A stretch of DNA of 64,000 bases from Piscinibacter sp943370595 (lineage in GTDB: Bacteria; Pseudomonadota; Gammaproteobacteria; Burkholderiales; Burkholderiaceae_C), in assembly GCA_943370595.1 (NCBI GenBank), contig CALRRO020000006.1, forward strand, positions 62,001 through 126,000. The letters run 5' to 3'. Position 1 is the first letter of the stretch. Every line of letters starts with the position of its first letter. Both the position numbers and the translations under genes were made by a program. This document shows, piece after piece, positions 8,206 to 15,438 of this stretch. The notes beneath the pieces were generated by a model. That model searched no databases. It was not told where the DNA came from and was given only the letters and a program-made list of their open reading frames with translations.

Positions 8206-9495
8206 ATGAATCAGAACAGCACGCTCTCGCGCCGTCGCCTGCTCGGCGCCGGCGCTGCCTTCGGCGGCCTCGCACTGGCCGGTTGTGCCAGCACCGGCTC
8301 GGGCCCTTCGATCGGCCGTGTCGTCGTGGTCGGCGGCGGGTTCGGCGGCGCCACCGCGGCGCGCTACCTGAAGCTGTGGGGCGGCAACGTCGACGTGACG
8401 CTGGTCGAGCGCAACGCCAGCTTCGTCTCCTGCCCGATCTCGAACCTGGTGCTCGGCGGCTACAAGCAGATCGGCGACCTGACCCGCGGCTACGACGGCC
8501 TGAAGGCGCAGGGCGTGAAGGTGGTCCAGGGCGAGGTCACGACGATCGACGCTGCTGGCAAGAAGGTGAAGCTGGCCGACGGCAGCACGCTGGCCTACGA
8601 CCGGCTGATCGTCTCGCCCGGCATCGACTTCATGAACGAGGCCGTCGGCGGCCTGGCCGCCCCGGCCGCGCAGGCGAAGTTCCTGCACAGCTGGAAGGCC
8701 GGCGCGCAGACCGTCGCGCTGCGCCAGCAGCTCGAGGCCATGAAGGACGGCGGCGTGTTCGCCATCTCGATCCCGAAGGTGCCGTACCGCTGCCCGCCCG
8801 GGCCGTACGAGCGCGCCTGCGTGGTCGCGGCCTACCTGCAGCAGGCCAAGCCGAAGTCCAAGGTGCTGGTGCTCGATGCCAACCCGGAAGTGCAGTCGAA
8901 GAAGGCGCTGTTCGAAAAGGCCTTCAAGGACCGCTACGCCGGCAACCTCGAGTACCGCCCGAACGCCGAGCTGAAGGAGGTCGACGTGGCCAGCGGCACC
9001 GCCAAGCTGGAGTTCGAGGACGTCAAGGCCGACGTGCTCAACGTCATTCCGCCGCAGCGTGCCGCCGACCTGGCGAAGAACGCCGGCCTGGTCAACGTCA
9101 ACAACCGCTGGGTGGGCGTGAACTGGCTGACGATGGAGTCGACTGCGATGCCGGGTGTGCACGTGCTCGGCGACGCCACCTTCCCGGCGCCGACCATGCC
9201 CAAGTCCGGCCACATGGCCAACCAGCACGCCAAGGTGGCGGCGGCGGCGGTCATCCAGCTGCTCAAGGGCGAGGCCGTCAACGCCACGCCGGTGGTGATG
9301 AACACCTGCTACAGCTTCGTGTCGGCGAAGGACGTGATCCACGTCGCCTCGGTGCACCAGTACAACGCCGAGCAGAAGACCTTCCAGCCGGTGCAGGGCG
9401 CCGGTGGCGTCTCGGCTGCGGCCAACCAGGTCGAAGGGCGCTACGCGCTCTCGTGGGCCGACAACATCTGGGCCGACGCGCTGGCGCTGGCCTGA
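8206..9495 (+). CDS. fccB: Flavocytochrome c sulfide dehydrogenase, flavoprotein subunit (FccB/SoxF)
   Basis: A 429-residue FAD enzyme that oxidises sulfide to sulfur or polysulfide and passes electrons to FccA. The N-terminus has a Tat signal (SRRRLLGAGAAFGG), so it is exported folded. The FAD-binding motif VVVVGGGFGGATAA is at about residues 39-52, and Cys76 (SFVSCPISN) is at the position of the covalent flavin-linking cysteine. A second cysteine pair lies in RCPPGPYERAC and the C-terminal flavocytochrome c domain starts after HVLGDATFPAP. The gene follows fccA with an 11-base gap and GAGGAG upstream. It ends one base before the convergent MerR gene. Confidence 0.93.
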   Translation: MNQNSTLSRRRLLGAGAAFGGLALAGCASTGSGPSIGRVVVVGGGFGGATAARYLKLWGGNVDVTLVERNASFVSCPISNLVLGGYKQIGDLTRGYDGLKAQGVKVVQGEVTTIDAAGKKVKLADGSTLAYDRLIVSPGIDFMNEAVGGLAAPAAQAKFLHSWKAGAQTVALRQQLEAMKDGGVFAISIPKVPYRCPPGPYERACVVAAYLQQAKPKSKVLVLDANPEVQSKKALFEKAFKDRYAGNLEYRPNAELKEVDVASGTAKLEFEDVKADVLNVIPPQRAADLAKNAGLVNVNNRWVGVNWLTMESTAMPGVHVLGDATFPAPTMPKSGHMANQHAKVAAAAVIQLLKGEAVNATPVVMNTCYSFVSAKDVIHVASVHQYNAEQKTFQPVQGAGGVSAAANQVEGRYALSWADNIWADALALA

Positions 9496-9496
9496 G

Positions 9497-9928
9497 TCAG
9501 CGGCCGGGCCGCGACGGCCCGGCCCGCTTCTGCCGCCTCTCGATCGCTCCCGAGGCGGCGGCCTTGAGCAGTCGCTGGAAGGTCGGGCACTCGGCGTGGC
9601 TGGGTGCCGGGCAGGCGGCGGCATGCCGCAGACCGCGGCTCATCGCGCTCAGGCGCTTGATCCGCGCGTCGATCTCGTCGGCCTTGGCACAGAGCATCTG
9701 CCGATCGATGCTCGGTGCCCCGTCGGGCGAGAACATCGCGCCGATCTCGTCGAGCGAGAAGCCCGCCGCCTGCCCCAGCGCGATCAGCGCCAGCTGGTCG
9801 AGCACCGCAGGCGCGAAGCGCCTCCGCAGCCCCTGCCGGCCCAGCGAGGCGATCAGCCCCTTGTCTTCGTAGAACCGCAGCGTCGAGGCGGGAACGCCCG
9901 AGCGCCGCGCGACTTCGGCAATGTCCAT
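9497..9928 (-). CDS. MerR family transcriptional regulator
   Basis: A 143-residue MerR-type protein. The winged helix is at the N-terminus (IAEVARRSGVPASTLRFYEDKGLI), then the recognition wing (GRQGLRRRF) and the dimerisation helix. The C-terminal part contains two cysteines in ACPAPSHAECPTF, which could bind an effector or metal. I chose the ATG at 9928; a GTG two codons earlier is possible. It is divergent from a DUF2938/DUF2798 gene pair, with a textbook MerR operator between (9935-9965). Pairing of this MerR type with DUF2938 genes is common, and the effector is unknown. It does not appear related in function to the sox genes around it. Confidence 0.88.
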   Translation of the reverse strand: MDIAEVARRSGVPASTLRFYEDKGLIASLGRQGLRRRFAPAVLDQLALIALGQAAGFSLDEIGAMFSPDGAPSIDRQMLCAKADEIDARIKRLSAMSRGLRHAAACPAPSHAECPTFQRLLKAAASGAIERRQKRAGPSRPGR

Positions 9929-9934
9929 CGGCAC

Positions 9935-9965
9935 TTGACTTCAAGTTGACTTGAACTTCTATAGT
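9935..9965 (+). promoter_or_regulatory. MerR-type promoter/operator with 19-bp spacer
   Basis: The -35 box TTGACT (9935-9940) and the -10 box TATAGT (9960-9965) are 19 bases apart, the over-long spacer typical of MerR-activated promoters. Inside the spacer is a dyad, ACTTCAAGT (9938-9946), TG, ACTTGAACT (9949-9957), matching at 8 of 9 positions. It drives the DUF2938 gene starting at 10006 and probably also controls the divergent MerR gene. Confidence 0.8.
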
Positions 9966-10005
9966 GACTTTCAGAGGTTCGAAAGTCAATCCAAGGAGGT
10001 TCTTC

Positions 10006-10500
10006 ATGGCCGCACTTCACACCGCTGTCCACGTCGCGCTGATTGGCGTCGGCGCCACCGCCGTCATGGATGCATGGCTGCTGCTTCTGCGGCGGCTCGG
10101 CGTCCCCTCGCTCGGCTTCGCACTCGTCGGCCGCTGGGTCGGCCACCTCGGGCGCGGGACGATCGTGCATCCGGCCATCGCCAAGGCGGCCCCGATCCCG
10201 GGCGAACTCGCGCTGGGCTGGCTGACGCATTACGGCGTGGGCATGGTCTTCGCGGGCCTGCTGGTTGCCAGCCAGGGCATCGGATGGATCGGCCAACCCA
10301 CGGCACTTCCCGCCGTGGCGGTCGGCATGGCGACCGTGGTGGCACCCTGGTTCGTGATGCAACCGGCGATGGGCGCCGGATTCGCCGCATCCCGCACGCC
10401 GACACCGCTGAAGAACTGCCTTCGCAGCCTCGCCAACCACACCGTGTTCGGCGTCGGCCTCTATCTCGCGGCCGGTCTCATCGCCTGGATGTCGCGTTGA
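10006..10500 (+). CDS. DUF2938 family membrane protein
   Basis: A 164-residue integral membrane protein with about four hydrophobic segments (for example VALIGVGATAVMDAWLLLL and AVAVGMATVVAPWFVMQPAM). It matches the DUF2938 family by overall sequence feel, including ALVGRWVGHLGRG and the conserved HPAIAKAAPIPGE stretch. Function unknown. A strong ribosome site AAGGAGG at 9993-9999 precedes the ATG at 10006. It is the first gene behind the MerR-type promoter and is followed after 54 bases by a DUF2798 gene, so the two are probably co-induced. Confidence 0.85.
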   Translation: MAALHTAVHVALIGVGATAVMDAWLLLLRRLGVPSLGFALVGRWVGHLGRGTIVHPAIAKAAPIPGELALGWLTHYGVGMVFAGLLVASQGIGWIGQPTALPAVAVGMATVVAPWFVMQPAMGAGFAASRTPTPLKNCLRSLANHTVFGVGLYLAAGLIAWMSR

Positions 10501-10554
10501 GCCAGGCGTTCCCTCCGACGACTCCCGTCGTCTTCACCCATCGAAAGGTCCCTC

Positions 10555-10782
10555 ATGTTTCCCAAGAAATACGCGCCCATGCTCTTCGGTCTGCTGCTTT
10601 CCGGGCTGATGTCGCTGCTGGTCTCGGGCATCTCGACATTCCGCTCGACCGGCCTGGATCCGGACTTCGTCCGCCATTGGGCGGGCAACTGGCTGACCGC
10701 CTGGCTGATCGCGTTCCCCGTCGTGCTGGTCGTCGCGCCGCTGGCGCGCCAGGCGGTTCAGCGCCTCGTCGCCGCCGACTGA
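10555..10782 (+). CDS. DUF2798 family small membrane protein
   Basis: A 75-residue protein with two transmembrane helices, LFGLLLSGLMSLLVSG and WLTAWLIAFPVVLVVAPLARQ, the layout of the DUF2798 family. The function is unknown. It follows the DUF2938 gene and probably shares its MerR-controlled transcript; GAAAGG upstream serves as ribosome site. It ends 17 bases before the convergent cytochrome c4 gene; the spacer holds a short direct repeat (two copies of GACTGAAGGGGC-like sequence around 10777-10800). Confidence 0.8.
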   Translation: MFPKKYAPMLFGLLLSGLMSLLVSGISTFRSTGLDPDFVRHWAGNWLTAWLIAFPVVLVVAPLARQAVQRLVAAD

Positions 10783-10799
10783 AGGGGCGACTGAAGGGG

Positions 10800-11402
10800 C
10801 TACTGCAGCCCGCTGATGTAGGACGCCACCGCCTTCAGCTCCAGCTCGGTCAGCTTGGAGGCGATGGTGTGCATCACCGCGTTGTCGTTGGTGCGCTCGC
10901 GCTTGCTGAAGGCCTTCAGCTGGTTCTCGACGTAGGCGGCGTGCTGGCCACCGAGGCGTGGCAGCTTGTCGGTGCCGTGGCCCGCTGCACCGTGGCAGTC
11001 GGCGCAGGCGGCGACGCCCGAGAACGGGTTGCCGCGGTTGTAGACGAAGCGGCCGACCTGCGCGAGCTCGGGGTCGGCCACCGCGTGCGTGCGGCTCGGC
11101 TTGGACTCGAAGTACATGCCCAGCAGGCGGAAGTCGTCGGCCGACAGGTCGCTGACCATGGCCTGCATCGTGTCGTTCTTGCGCTTGCCCGACTTGTAGT
11201 CGGCCAGCTGCCGCGCCACGTAGTTGGCGTGCTGCCCCGCCAGCCGCGGGAACACCGGGCTGGAGCTCTCGCCGTCGGCGCCGTGGCAGATGAAGCACTT
11301 GCCTTCGACGATCTCGACCGCGCGGGTGAGGTCGGCGGCAGACGCGCCGGGGATCAGGCCGGCGGTGGCAAGCAGGGCGAGCAGATGGCGGCGCAGGGTC
11401 AT
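10800..11402 (-). CDS. Diheme cytochrome c4-type protein
   Basis: A 200-residue periplasmic cytochrome with a signal peptide (cut near GASAAD) and two homologous class I domains. The heme motifs are CFICH (about residue 36) and CADCH (about residue 131), each followed by the same pattern PRLAGQHANYVARQLADYKSG or PRLGGQHAAYVENQLKAFSK. This duplicated layout is that of cytochrome c4, which carries electrons to terminal oxidases. It is the last gene of the run soxB, DsrE-like, transporter, cytochrome, 20 bases behind the transporter gene. It probably takes electrons from the Sox or FccAB enzymes. Confidence 0.88.
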   Translation of the reverse strand: MTLRRHLLALLATAGLIPGASAADLTRAVEIVEGKCFICHGADGESSSPVFPRLAGQHANYVARQLADYKSGKRKNDTMQAMVSDLSADDFRLLGMYFESKPSRTHAVADPELAQVGRFVYNRGNPFSGVAACADCHGAAGHGTDKLPRLGGQHAAYVENQLKAFSKRERTNDNAVMHTIASKLTELELKAVASYISGLQ

Positions 11403-11422
11403 GGTGGTGCGTCGTGGAGGTG

Positions 11423-12538
11423 TCAGGTGAAGGCGCGGCTGTGCGGCACGGGCTGGTCGCCGAGGTGGGGCACGGCCGAGTCGTGGCCATGCTGGTCGAC
11501 GAGGCGGTCGGTGAGCGCCGCGCCGGCCCACATCGCCGTCAGCGTGACCCAGGACGTGACGGTGAACACCGCCGCGCCCGACAGGCCGGCGCCCACCGCG
11601 CAGCCGCCGGCAGTCATGCCGCCGAAGCCCATCAGCACGGCGCCGACGAGGTAGCGGCGCATCGACGCGCCGCCGGCGAAGCCTTCCAGCTTCAGCTCGC
11701 GGAACAGCGCGGCGGCGACGAAGGCACCGAGGAACACGCCGGGCACCAGGCCAAGGTCGAAGTTCGGCGGCTTGTCGGGCGCGAACAGCACGCGCGACAG
11801 CACCTCGGCCGACGGGCCGGTGAAGCTGAGCGCCTGGATCGGCGCCAGGCCGGCCTCCATCGAGGTGGCCGCAATGGTCGCGGTGAACCACCATGCCGCC
11901 GCGATGCTGGCCCCGACGAGGCTGGCGCCGGCCCACCCCCACGGCGCCACACGCTGGCGGCGTGCCCAGACGATCGCGGCCACCAGCCACACCGCGCCGA
12001 ACAGCAGCGCGCCGCCGCGGCCCAGCCCGGTGAGCACGGTGAGGTCGCGCGAGGCGCCGCCTTCCACCGTCCACCAGGCCGAGATGCGCTCGCGCCAGGG
12101 CGACAGCACGCCGGTCCACGACGCCTGGGCCGCGACCGCGAACACCAGCCCCGACAGCACCGAGCGCAGGTTGCCCTGCGCGGCCAGCACCAGCAGCCGG
12201 CTCGAGCAGCCGCGCGCCAGGATCATGCCGATGCCGAACAGCAGCCCGCCGACCGCGGCGCCTGACAGGCTGCCGCGCGCGGCGAGCTGGCGTGCGTTGC
12301 CGACGTCCATTGCACCGAGCGCGACCAGCCCCTGCGTGGCCACCAGCGCGATCGCGAAGGCGAACAGCCAGACGGTCAGCTTGCCGCCGGGCATGCCGCG
12401 CGCGAACTCGATCACTGCCGAGCGCAGGCAGAAGCGCGAACGCTGCGCGAAGAAGCCGAACACGAAGCCGATGACGAGGCCACCGCCGGCCAGCACCGGC
12501 GCCTGGCCGAAGCGGTCGAGCAGCGACTCCAGGCTCAT
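11423..12538 (-). CDS. YeeE/YedE (TsuA/SoxT-like) sulfur-compound transporter
   Basis: A 371-residue inner-membrane protein with many hydrophobic segments. The conserved cysteine motifs of the YeeE/TsuA family are visible: RSRFCLRSA near residue 37, ARGCSSR near 111 and GGCAVGAGL near 313. In the thiosulfate importer TsuA these cysteines line the path and bind thiosulfate. In sox clusters the related SoxT proteins are thought to import sulfur compounds or link to repression by the ArsR-type regulator. The gene is between the DsrE-like gene (14-base gap) and cytochrome c4 (20-base gap). The exact substrate is inferred. Confidence 0.85.
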   Translation of the reverse strand: MSLESLLDRFGQAPVLAGGGLVIGFVFGFFAQRSRFCLRSAVIEFARGMPGGKLTVWLFAFAIALVATQGLVALGAMDVGNARQLAARGSLSGAAVGGLLFGIGMILARGCSSRLLVLAAQGNLRSVLSGLVFAVAAQASWTGVLSPWRERISAWWTVEGGASRDLTVLTGLGRGGALLFGAVWLVAAIVWARRQRVAPWGWAGASLVGASIAAAWWFTATIAATSMEAGLAPIQALSFTGPSAEVLSRVLFAPDKPPNFDLGLVPGVFLGAFVAAALFRELKLEGFAGGASMRRYLVGAVLMGFGGMTAGGCAVGAGLSGAAVFTVTSWVTLTAMWAGAALTDRLVDQHGHDSAVPHLGDQPVPHSRAFT

Positions 12539-12552
12539 CGGCGTGATCCGCG

Positions 12553-12966
12553 CTAAGGTTTGATGTAGGCGGCGCCTTCGCGCTGCAGCTTGGCGACCCG
12601 CACGACACCGGAGGGCGTGAAGCTCGCTTCCTCGATGAACTGCTCGCGCTTGAGGCTGCGGTTCTTCAGCGTGATCTCGCAGACCTCGAACTTCACGCCG
12701 CGGGCCACCAGTTCCTGCACGGCGACCTCGTACGGGTTGCCGTTGCGGTCCTTGGCGTCCTTCATCAGAAAGTCGACGCCGTTGGCATGCGTCACCGCCG
12801 TCAGCTTCGCCGTCGGGTCGGTGTCGAGGTGGTTCTTCATGTTGCGCAGCCCCTTGAGGGCCTGCGCGGCAGCGTCGTCGAAGTGGTAGACGACCTTGTC
12901 CTGCGCGAAGGCGCCGGCCGCGGCCAGCGTCAGCAACAGGGCAGTGAACAAGCGGCGGATCAGCAT
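12553..12966 (-). CDS. Exported DsrE-like sulfur-carrier family protein
   Basis: A 137-residue protein that begins with a signal peptide (RRLFTALLLTLAAAGAFAQ) and continues with a DsrE/DsrF-like fold. A single cysteine, Cys96 in KFEVCEITLKNR, sits at the typical active-site position of DsrE proteins, which carry sulfur as a persulfide. Most DsrE proteins are cytoplasmic, so the signal peptide implies a periplasmic variant. The ATG at 12966 has AGGAG six bases upstream. The gene follows soxB by 22 bases and precedes the transporter, which suggests handling of sulfane sulfur in the Sox reaction. The role is inferred. Confidence 0.78.
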   Translation of the reverse strand: MLIRRLFTALLLTLAAAGAFAQDKVVYHFDDAAAQALKGLRNMKNHLDTDPTAKLTAVTHANGVDFLMKDAKDRNGNPYEVAVQELVARGVKFEVCEITLKNRSLKREQFIEEASFTPSGVVRVAKLQREGAAYIKP

Positions 12967-12988
12967 CGGAACTCCTGGTGGGGCGGGC

Positions 12989-14716
12989 TCAGGCGAGCCC
13001 GGGGTTGCCTTGTACGCCAATCAGCTTCGGCGTGTTGATGCGCCGCGGTGCCACCCGGCCCTTGGCCTTGAGCCATTGTTCGACCACGTCCCACACCGGC
13101 TTGTTGCCGGCGGTCTTCGCCTCTTCGGCCACCGGCGCCCAGCCGGCTACCTTGTAGGTCTTGGCGGCGTCCAGCGGCTTGCCGTCCAGGCGCATGTCGC
13201 TGATGCGCGAGCCCATCTTCGCGGCCGGCTCGATCGCGTAGGTCAGTCCGCCCACACGCACCATGTCGCCACCCTGCTGGTAGTAGGGGTCGGGGTTGAA
13301 GAGGTTGTCGGCCACGTCCTCGAGGATGGTCTTGATCGTCTCGCCGCTCATCGGCGTGACGGTGGCGTAGGAGTAGGTGGTGGCCAGCTGGTCCATCATC
13401 AGCTCGCGCGTGATCGCTTCGCCCGGCAGCAGCGAGGTGCCCCAGCGAAAGCCCGGTGAGAAGGCGATCGGCGCGCCCTGAACCTCCATCAGCGCATCGC
13501 AGACCAGCTGATCCCAGCTGCCGTTGAAGTTGCCGCGGCGGTACAGCGTGCCGTCGGTGACGGCCAGCTTCTCGGCCAGCTTGCTCTCGTAGGGCGCGCG
13601 GATCTTCGTGATCAGCGCGGCCATCTCGGCATCCGGCTTGATCTGGTTGGCGAACACCGGCAGCAGCGTGTAGCGGAAGTCGCTCACCTTGCCGCCCTTG
13701 ACGTCGAAGTCCAGCACGCCGAGGAACTTGCTGTTGCTGCCGGCATTGGTGACGATGGTCGTGCCGCCGGCGTTCTTCACCAGCACCGGCACCGGCATGC
13801 CGTCGTGCGTGTGGCCGCCGAGGATGGCGTCGACACCGCGCACGCGAGAGGCCATCTTCAGGTCCACGTCCATGCCGTTGTGCGACAGCACGACCACCAC
13901 CTGCGCACCCTTGCCGCGCGCCTCGTCGACCATCTTCTGCAGGTTGTCGTCCTGGATGCCGAAGCTCCAGTCGGCCACCATGTAGCGCGGGTTGGCGATC
14001 GGCGTGTACGGGAAGGCCTGGCCGATGATCGCCACCGGCACGCCGTTGATGGGCTTGATGACGTACGGCGCGAACACCGGGTCGCCGAAGTCGGTGGTCT
14101 TGACGTTCTGAGCGACGAAGTCCACCTTGCCTTTGAAGTCGCGCTCGACAATCTCCTTCACCCGCTCCATGCCGTAGGTGAACTCCCAGTGGCCGGTCAT
14201 CACGTCGACGCCGAGCAGCTTGCAGGCGTCGACCATGTCCTGCGCGTTCGTCCACAGCGACGTGGCCGAGCCCTGCCAGGTGTCGCCGCCGTCGAGCAGC
14301 AGCGCGCCCGGGCGGCTGGCCTTCATGCGCTTGACCAGCGTGGCCAGCTCGGCGAAGCCGCCGACCTTGCCGTAGCGCTGCGATGCGGTCTCGAAGTCGA
14401 TGAAGCTGTAGGCGTGGGCGTTCGCCGTGCCGGGCCGCAGGCCGGCCTTCTTCAGCAGGTGCTCGCCGACCAGGTGCGGCAGCTCGCCGGCCATGCTGCC
14501 GATGCCGAGGTTCACGCTCGGCTCGCGGAAGCGGATCGGCAGCAGCTGCGCGTGGCAGTCGGTCATGTGCAGCAGCGACACGTTGCCGAAGCGCGGCAGT
14601 TCGTACAGCGCCTGCTCGGCCGTCGCGGCGTCGGCCTGCGCGTGGCGCGACAGGCCCATCCCGGCCACGCCGGCCGCACCCAGCACCTGCAGGAAATCGC
14701 GTTTGCTCAGACTCAT
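12989..14716 (-). CDS. soxB: Sulfur oxidation protein SoxB, sulfate thiol hydrolase
   Basis: A 575-residue member of the 5'-nucleotidase/metallophosphoesterase superfamily. SoxB removes the terminal sulfone group of SoxY-bound S-sulfonate as sulfate in the periplasm. A Tat signal is present (SKRDFLQVLGAAG). Dimanganese-site motifs are TDCHAQLLP near residue 52, LLDGGDTWQGSA, GHWEFTYG, SHNGMDVD and GGHTHDGMP, and the SoxB signature FREPSVNLG is seen. Length is normal. The gene starts behind its own terminator-bounded leader with a candidate operator 2-21 bases upstream of the ATG. A clear ribosome site is missing. Two to three further genes follow closely on the same strand. Confidence 0.96.
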   Translation of the reverse strand: MSLSKRDFLQVLGAAGVAGMGLSRHAQADAATAEQALYELPRFGNVSLLHMTDCHAQLLPIRFREPSVNLGIGSMAGELPHLVGEHLLKKAGLRPGTANAHAYSFIDFETASQRYGKVGGFAELATLVKRMKASRPGALLLDGGDTWQGSATSLWTNAQDMVDACKLLGVDVMTGHWEFTYGMERVKEIVERDFKGKVDFVAQNVKTTDFGDPVFAPYVIKPINGVPVAIIGQAFPYTPIANPRYMVADWSFGIQDDNLQKMVDEARGKGAQVVVVLSHNGMDVDLKMASRVRGVDAILGGHTHDGMPVPVLVKNAGGTTIVTNAGSNSKFLGVLDFDVKGGKVSDFRYTLLPVFANQIKPDAEMAALITKIRAPYESKLAEKLAVTDGTLYRRGNFNGSWDQLVCDALMEVQGAPIAFSPGFRWGTSLLPGEAITRELMMDQLATTYSYATVTPMSGETIKTILEDVADNLFNPDPYYQQGGDMVRVGGLTYAIEPAAKMGSRISDMRLDGKPLDAAKTYKVAGWAPVAEEAKTAGNKPVWDVVEQWLKAKGRVAPRRINTPKLIGVQGNPGLA

Positions 14717-14717
14717 G

Positions 14718-14737
14718 ATAAGCGTTGACTTATGTTC
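14718..14737 (-). promoter_or_regulatory. Candidate sox operator upstream of soxB
   Basis: Plus-strand sequence ATAAGC-GTTGAC-TTATGTTC, directly before the soxB start. The first part forms a perfect inverted repeat, ATAAG (14718-14722), six bases, CTTAT (14729-14733). It resembles elements upstream of soxH (14 of 20 positions) and soxC (12 of 20). Its position over the start region would let a bound repressor block transcription or initiation. Binding by the ArsR-type regulator is inference. Confidence 0.42.
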
Positions 14738-14745
14738 AAGTGATC

Positions 14746-14767
14746 AAAAAGCCCGCGTCCGCGGGCT
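14746..14767 (-). terminator. Rho-independent terminator after soxX
   Basis: On the minus strand an eight-base-pair stem AGCCCGCG/CGCGGGCT with a two-base loop (plus-strand arms 14750-14757 and 14760-14767) is followed by TTTTT. It lies 10 bases past the soxX stop and ends the soxCDYZAX transcript before soxB, which must then have its own promoter or depend on read-through. Confidence 0.85.
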
Positions 14768-14776
14768 CTTCGGAGA

Positions 14777-15421
14777 TCACTGGTTGACCGGCGACTTCGG
14801 GTCGAGCAGCAGGGCCATCACGTGGCGCAGCTGGTCTTCGTTGAGCAGCTTCATGTGGCCGAAGCGCGGCATGTTCGAGCAGGCCGCGTAGGCCTTGCTG
14901 TTCCACATCTTGCCCCAGGTGTACTGCACGATGGCCGCGGTGGCCGGGTCGGCCACGTCCTTCACGCCGCGCAGCTTGCCGTAGTTCCACAGGCTCGGGC
15001 CGATGGTGCCGTAGGAGATCTCTTTCTTGTCGATCTCATGGCAGTTGTAGCAGTTGGCGCCGTTGGCCTTCGGGTCGGCGGAGGCATCGGTCCAGGTCAT
15101 GCCGCGGCCGCTCTGCGCCAGCTTCTCGCCTTCGCGCCAGTCGCCGATGTAGCGACCGCCGGCGGGCCACTGGATGCCGGCCAGCGACTCGGCCTCGATC
15201 TGCTTGGCCACGGCCTCGCTCGGGGGCTTGTCGGACGAGCAGGCCTTCTGGCCCAGGTCCTGGTCGAGGCGGCTGGCCTTGGCGATGCCTTCGTCGCGGA
15301 ACGAGGCCTTCATCAGCTGCGTGGTGAGCTGGTCGAGCTCGGCGGCGGAGGGCACGGTGGCGCAGCCGGCAACGAGCACGGCGGCGCCGAGCAGGGCGGC
15401 GATCAGGGGAAAGGTCTTCAT
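14777..15421 (-). CDS. soxX: Sulfur oxidation c-type cytochrome SoxX, lipoprotein form
   Basis: A 214-residue monoheme cytochrome, partner of SoxA in the SoxAX complex that couples thiosulfate to SoxY. The heme motif CYNCH is at residues 124-128, within GANCYNCHEIDKKE, followed by the SoxX signature GTIGPSLWNYG. The probable distal ligand is Met in CSNMPRFGHM. The N-terminus has a lipobox, LVAGC, with Cys20, so this version is predicted to be lipid-anchored. It also has an N-terminal helical extension of about 90 residues before the heme domain. It follows soxA with a 17-base gap and ends at a terminator. Confidence 0.92.
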   Translation of the reverse strand: MKTFPLIAALLGAAVLVAGCATVPSAAELDQLTTQLMKASFRDEGIAKASRLDQDLGQKACSSDKPPSEAVAKQIEAESLAGIQWPAGGRYIGDWREGEKLAQSGRGMTWTDASADPKANGANCYNCHEIDKKEISYGTIGPSLWNYGKLRGVKDVADPATAAIVQYTWGKMWNSKAYAACSNMPRFGHMKLLNEDQLRHVMALLLDPKSPVNQ

Positions 15422-15438
15422 CGCGGTGTCTCGTTCGT

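Noticed and set aside
10800..12608. Apparent fusion of transporter-region sequence with cytochrome c4
   Set aside because: The cytochrome starts at its own ATG (11402) with a signal peptide; the upstream part is the transporter gene read out of frame.
14750..14767. Hairpin considered as a soxB regulatory element
   Set aside because: On the minus strand it is followed by a T-run right after soxX, so a terminator is the simpler reading.
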